A program made the position numbers and the translations under genes. From Methanomassiliicoccus sp. (GTDB lineage: Archaea; Thermoplasmatota; Thermoplasmata; Methanomassiliicoccales; JACIVX01), in contig DYTM01000081.1 in NCBI GenBank assembly GCA_020725985.1, forward strand, positions 1-6,700: DNA of 6,700 nt, in the 5' to 3' direction. The notes under the pieces are model-generated. The model was not told the DNA's origin and did not search any database. It was given only the letters and a program-made list of their open reading frames with translations. Shown here piece by piece: positions 5,134 to 6,700 of the stretch. The stretch's first letter is position 1. Each line of letters opens with the position of its first letter.

Positions 5134-6074
5134 GCCCGGCCTCCCAGTCTTTTCAGGACGCTGGCCACGATCATCGGGAGGGTGATGGTTGCGTCCCCCT
5201 CGACCGTGATCTCATTCGCCGTCTCCTTGACCTTTCCCCAGGAGACGGCTTCCCGCACCTGCGCCCCGGAGAGGCTGCCGTCGTACTCAGCGGCGGTGGT
5301 CAGGTAGACGACATGATCGAGGCCGCCCCTGAACTGGTTCCACCAGATCGTGTGATGTTTGGAAATGCCGCCGCCTACGATGATCGCCCCGGTCTCCTTC
5401 GATTCGAAGATGATGTCCGACAGGTCCTGCTCGTCCCTGAACAGGTCGACGCGGAGGTCCCGGTGGGTCTGCCAGTACATCCAGAGCTGGCTGCCGAAGG
5501 CCCCGTCCGTGATCCCGGGGACGAAGACGGGAATGCTGTTCCGATAACACCAGTGAAGGAGAGAGTCCCTGCTCCTCATCTTCGATCCGACCGCGTGGAT
5601 GATCTCCCTCGTTGACATCGAATTCCTGCTCGCGAATATCTCCTCGAACATCGGTCCCAACTTCCTCTCGAGGAGCGTGCCGTAGCTTTCGTCTGGGACC
5701 AGGACGTTGCCCAGCCTACTGATCCCCTCCCTCCTCAGCGCCGCATCGTCCATGAAGAAGTCTCCGTGGTAGTAGTTCTTCCAGGTTCTGGCAAGGTCGT
5801 GGTCCAGTGTTCCGCAGGTGGTGATGATCACATCCACGAGCTTCCTTCGGGCGAGCTCCACTATCACGCCCCTTGTCCCCGTGGCCATGATGCAAGCCGG
5901 GAAGGAGAGAAAGACCGTGCACTCCTCCCTCCTCATCATCTTCTCAATGATATCCACCGCCTCGGAGAGCTTCCTTCCAGTGAAACCCCCCGAATGGCGC
6001 ATTTGGACAACGAGGTCGTCGACCGTCATCGAGTCGCTGAGCTTGATGTCCCTGACAGCCTTCCCTCTCGCCAT
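5130..6074 (-). CDS. dys: Deoxyhypusine synthase
   Basis: This enzyme transfers the 4-aminobutyl group of spermidine to one lysine of translation factor aIF5A, the first step of hypusine formation, using NAD. The 314-residue length is right for archaeal members. GGGISKHH (234-241) contains the active-site Lys239 (equivalent to human Lys329), which forms the imine intermediate. Other family blocks are FLSFPACIMATGTRGVI (55-71), VIITTCGTLDHDLAR (82-96), IPVFVPGITDGAFGSQL (181-197), AAEYDGSLSGAQVREAVSWGK (261-281, read as two adjoining motifs EYDGSLSGA and EAVSWGK) and GDATITLP (293-300). The usual TTAG in the second block is TTCG here, a small change beside the NAD site. The ATG at 6074 is preferred, with GAGGGGG (6085-6091) ten bases upstream; the in-frame TTG at 6104 adds a low-complexity RSRGG start unlike the family. 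It is the first gene of a pair with the dehydrogenase. The cytosolic product is normally essential. Confidence 0.95.
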   Translation of the reverse strand: MARGKAVRDIKLSDSMTVDDLVVQMRHSGGFTGRKLSEAVDIIEKMMRREECTVFLSFPACIMATGTRGVIVELARRKLVDVIITTCGTLDHDLARTWKNYYHGDFFMDDAALRREGISRLGNVLVPDESYGTLLERKLGPMFEEIFASRNSMSTREIIHAVGSKMRSRDSLLHWCYRNSIPVFVPGITDGAFGSQLWMYWQTHRDLRVDLFRDEQDLSDIIFESKETGAIIVGGGISKHHTIWWNQFRGGLDHVVYLTTAAEYDGSLSGAQVREAVSWGKVKETANEITVEGDATITLPMIVASVLKRLGGRA

Positions 6075-6120
6075 TCTGCCATCGCCCCCTCGCGAGCGCA
6101 GCAAGTCATAGATGAATACG

Positions 6121-6130
6121 TGTAGAAAAA
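6121..6130 (-). promoter_or_regulatory. Possible TATA-like box for the deoxyhypusine synthase gene
   Basis: On the minus strand, TTTTTCTACA lies about 50 bases before the ATG at 6074, which would place the transcript start near 6100 and leave room for the GAGGGGG ribosome site. It is the most AT-rich candidate in the divergent gap, but the match is modest. Confidence 0.3.
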
Positions 6131-6191
6131 CATTCCCACCTGAGCCATGTGCTCCTCCCTCTCCGACCGCAATCCGGCCTGGGACGCATCA

Positions 6192-6205
6192 GAAAAACCT
6201 AAGTA
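6192..6205 (+). promoter_or_regulatory. Possible BRE/TATA for the cation transporter
   Basis: GAAAAACCTAAGTA reads as a purine-rich BRE followed by a TATA-like box. Transcription would begin near 6228, giving a short leader to the TTG at 6236 or about 29 bases to the ATG at 6257. It is about 60 bases from the opposing box at 6121-6130, so the two divergent genes have separate promoters. Confidence 0.35.
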
Positions 6206-6235
6206 GAGACAACATTTTCGGAGTCAACGGTTTTC

Positions 6236-6700
6236 TTGAGAAAGGTCAAGGCCGCGATGCTCTCGATAGTCAGCAATTCCGCTCTGGTGGCAATGAAGCT
6301 GATAGCCGGGATGATGATGCTCTCGGTCAGCGTGCTCTCGGAGGCGGTCCATTCGATGATCGACCTCATCGCGGCGATCGTCGCAAACTACTCCGTCAGG
6401 AAGGCCGTTCAGCCTCCGGACAGGGAGCACGCCTACGGCCACGGGAAATACGAGAATGTCGCAGGGATAGTTGAGGCGCTGCTCATCTTCTTCGCCGCGG
6501 CAATCATCATCTACGAGGCGCTATCGAAGGCCCTGTCCGGGGCGGGAGTCGAGTTCCTGGAGGTCGGGATCGTCATAATGGGCGTCTCGGTCGTCGTCAA
6601 CTTCTTCGTCTCCCGTTACCTATCTAAAGTGGCGGAGGAGGAGGATTCGATCGCACTCGAGGCCGATTCCCTCCACCTCAATACCGACGTCCTCACCTCC
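6236..6700 (+). CDS. Cation diffusion facilitator (CDF) transporter, N-terminal part
   Basis: This is the start of a CDF-family metal/proton antiporter, cut by the right edge after 155 residues (members are usually near 300). It exports divalent metal, typically Zn2+, Mn2+, Fe2+ or Co2+. Visible transmembrane segments: TM1 (about 8-27), TM2 (31-53), TM3 (75-97) and TM4 (107-127). TM2 carries SEAVHSMID, whose His39 and Asp43 form half of the transport site. HAYGHGKYEN (65-74) is the signature loop. TM5 begins with ADSLHLNTD, giving His147 and Asp151, the second half of the site; a His-Asp/His-Asp site suits a zinc preference. Start choice: the TTG at 6236 gives the basic MRKVKAA cytoplasmic lead, while the ATG at 6257, with AAGG five bases upstream, leaves almost nothing before TM1. 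A TAA at 6200-6202 bounds the frame. It is divergent from deoxyhypusine synthase, with no shared function apparent. Confidence 0.9.
   Translation, partial: MRKVKAAMLSIVSNSALVAMKLIAGMMMLSVSVLSEAVHSMIDLIAAIVANYSVRKAVQPPDREHAYGHGKYENVAGIVEALLIFFAAAIIIYEALSKALSGAGVEFLEVGIVIMGVSVVVNFFVSRYLSKVAEEEDSIALEADSLHLNTDVLTS

Noticed and set aside
6112..6474. A 120-residue plus-strand frame over the transporter start
   Set aside because: It is a shifted frame of the CDF gene, whose own frame carries the YGHG and HxxxD motifs.

Overview
The window looks like chromosomal DNA of a GC-rich archaeon, most likely a euryarchaeon of the Thermoplasmata or methanogen type. Four things point there: a deoxyhypusine synthase (found in archaea and eukaryotes, rare in bacteria); a DUF2117 protein (known mainly from methanogens and relatives); TATA-like AT-rich boxes about 25-60 bases before several starts instead of -35/-10 pairs; and short, compact intergenic gaps. 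The lineage is an inference from gene content, not a database result.

Layout. Positions 2-664 (+) hold the 3' part of a metallo-beta-lactamase-fold hydrolase whose start lies before the window. It converges on a two-gene minus-strand unit, DUF2117 (2459-1314) followed by an unrecognised 170-residue protein (1256-744). A divergent promoter region (about 2460-2576) separates that unit from a plus-strand GyrI-like ligand-binding protein (2577-3038). This region has one near-symmetric TATA element that could serve both directions and a 25-bp near-perfect palindrome in the DUF2117 leader. Next on the plus strand come a small zinc-ribbon protein (3145-3369), a 240-base gap ending in a strong TATA box and a 7-codon upstream ORF, and a small multi-pass membrane protein of the YdjM/DUF457 metal-dependent hydrolase type (3611-4144). 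The minus strand then carries a coupled pair: deoxyhypusine synthase (6074-5130), whose stop overlaps the TTG start of an isopropylmalate/homoisocitrate dehydrogenase family enzyme (5133-4141). The window closes with a divergent, truncated cation diffusion facilitator (6236-6700, +).

How the genes relate. Most are housekeeping or stand-alone genes, and no single pathway ties the window together. The clearest links are the deoxyhypusine synthase/dehydrogenase pair and the DUF2117/unknown pair. I found no mobile element, CRISPR array, tRNA or rRNA. I do not see an undescribed multi-gene system. The most promising leads are the palindrome with its shared promoter, the DUF2117-unknown gene pair, and the upstream ORF before the membrane protein.
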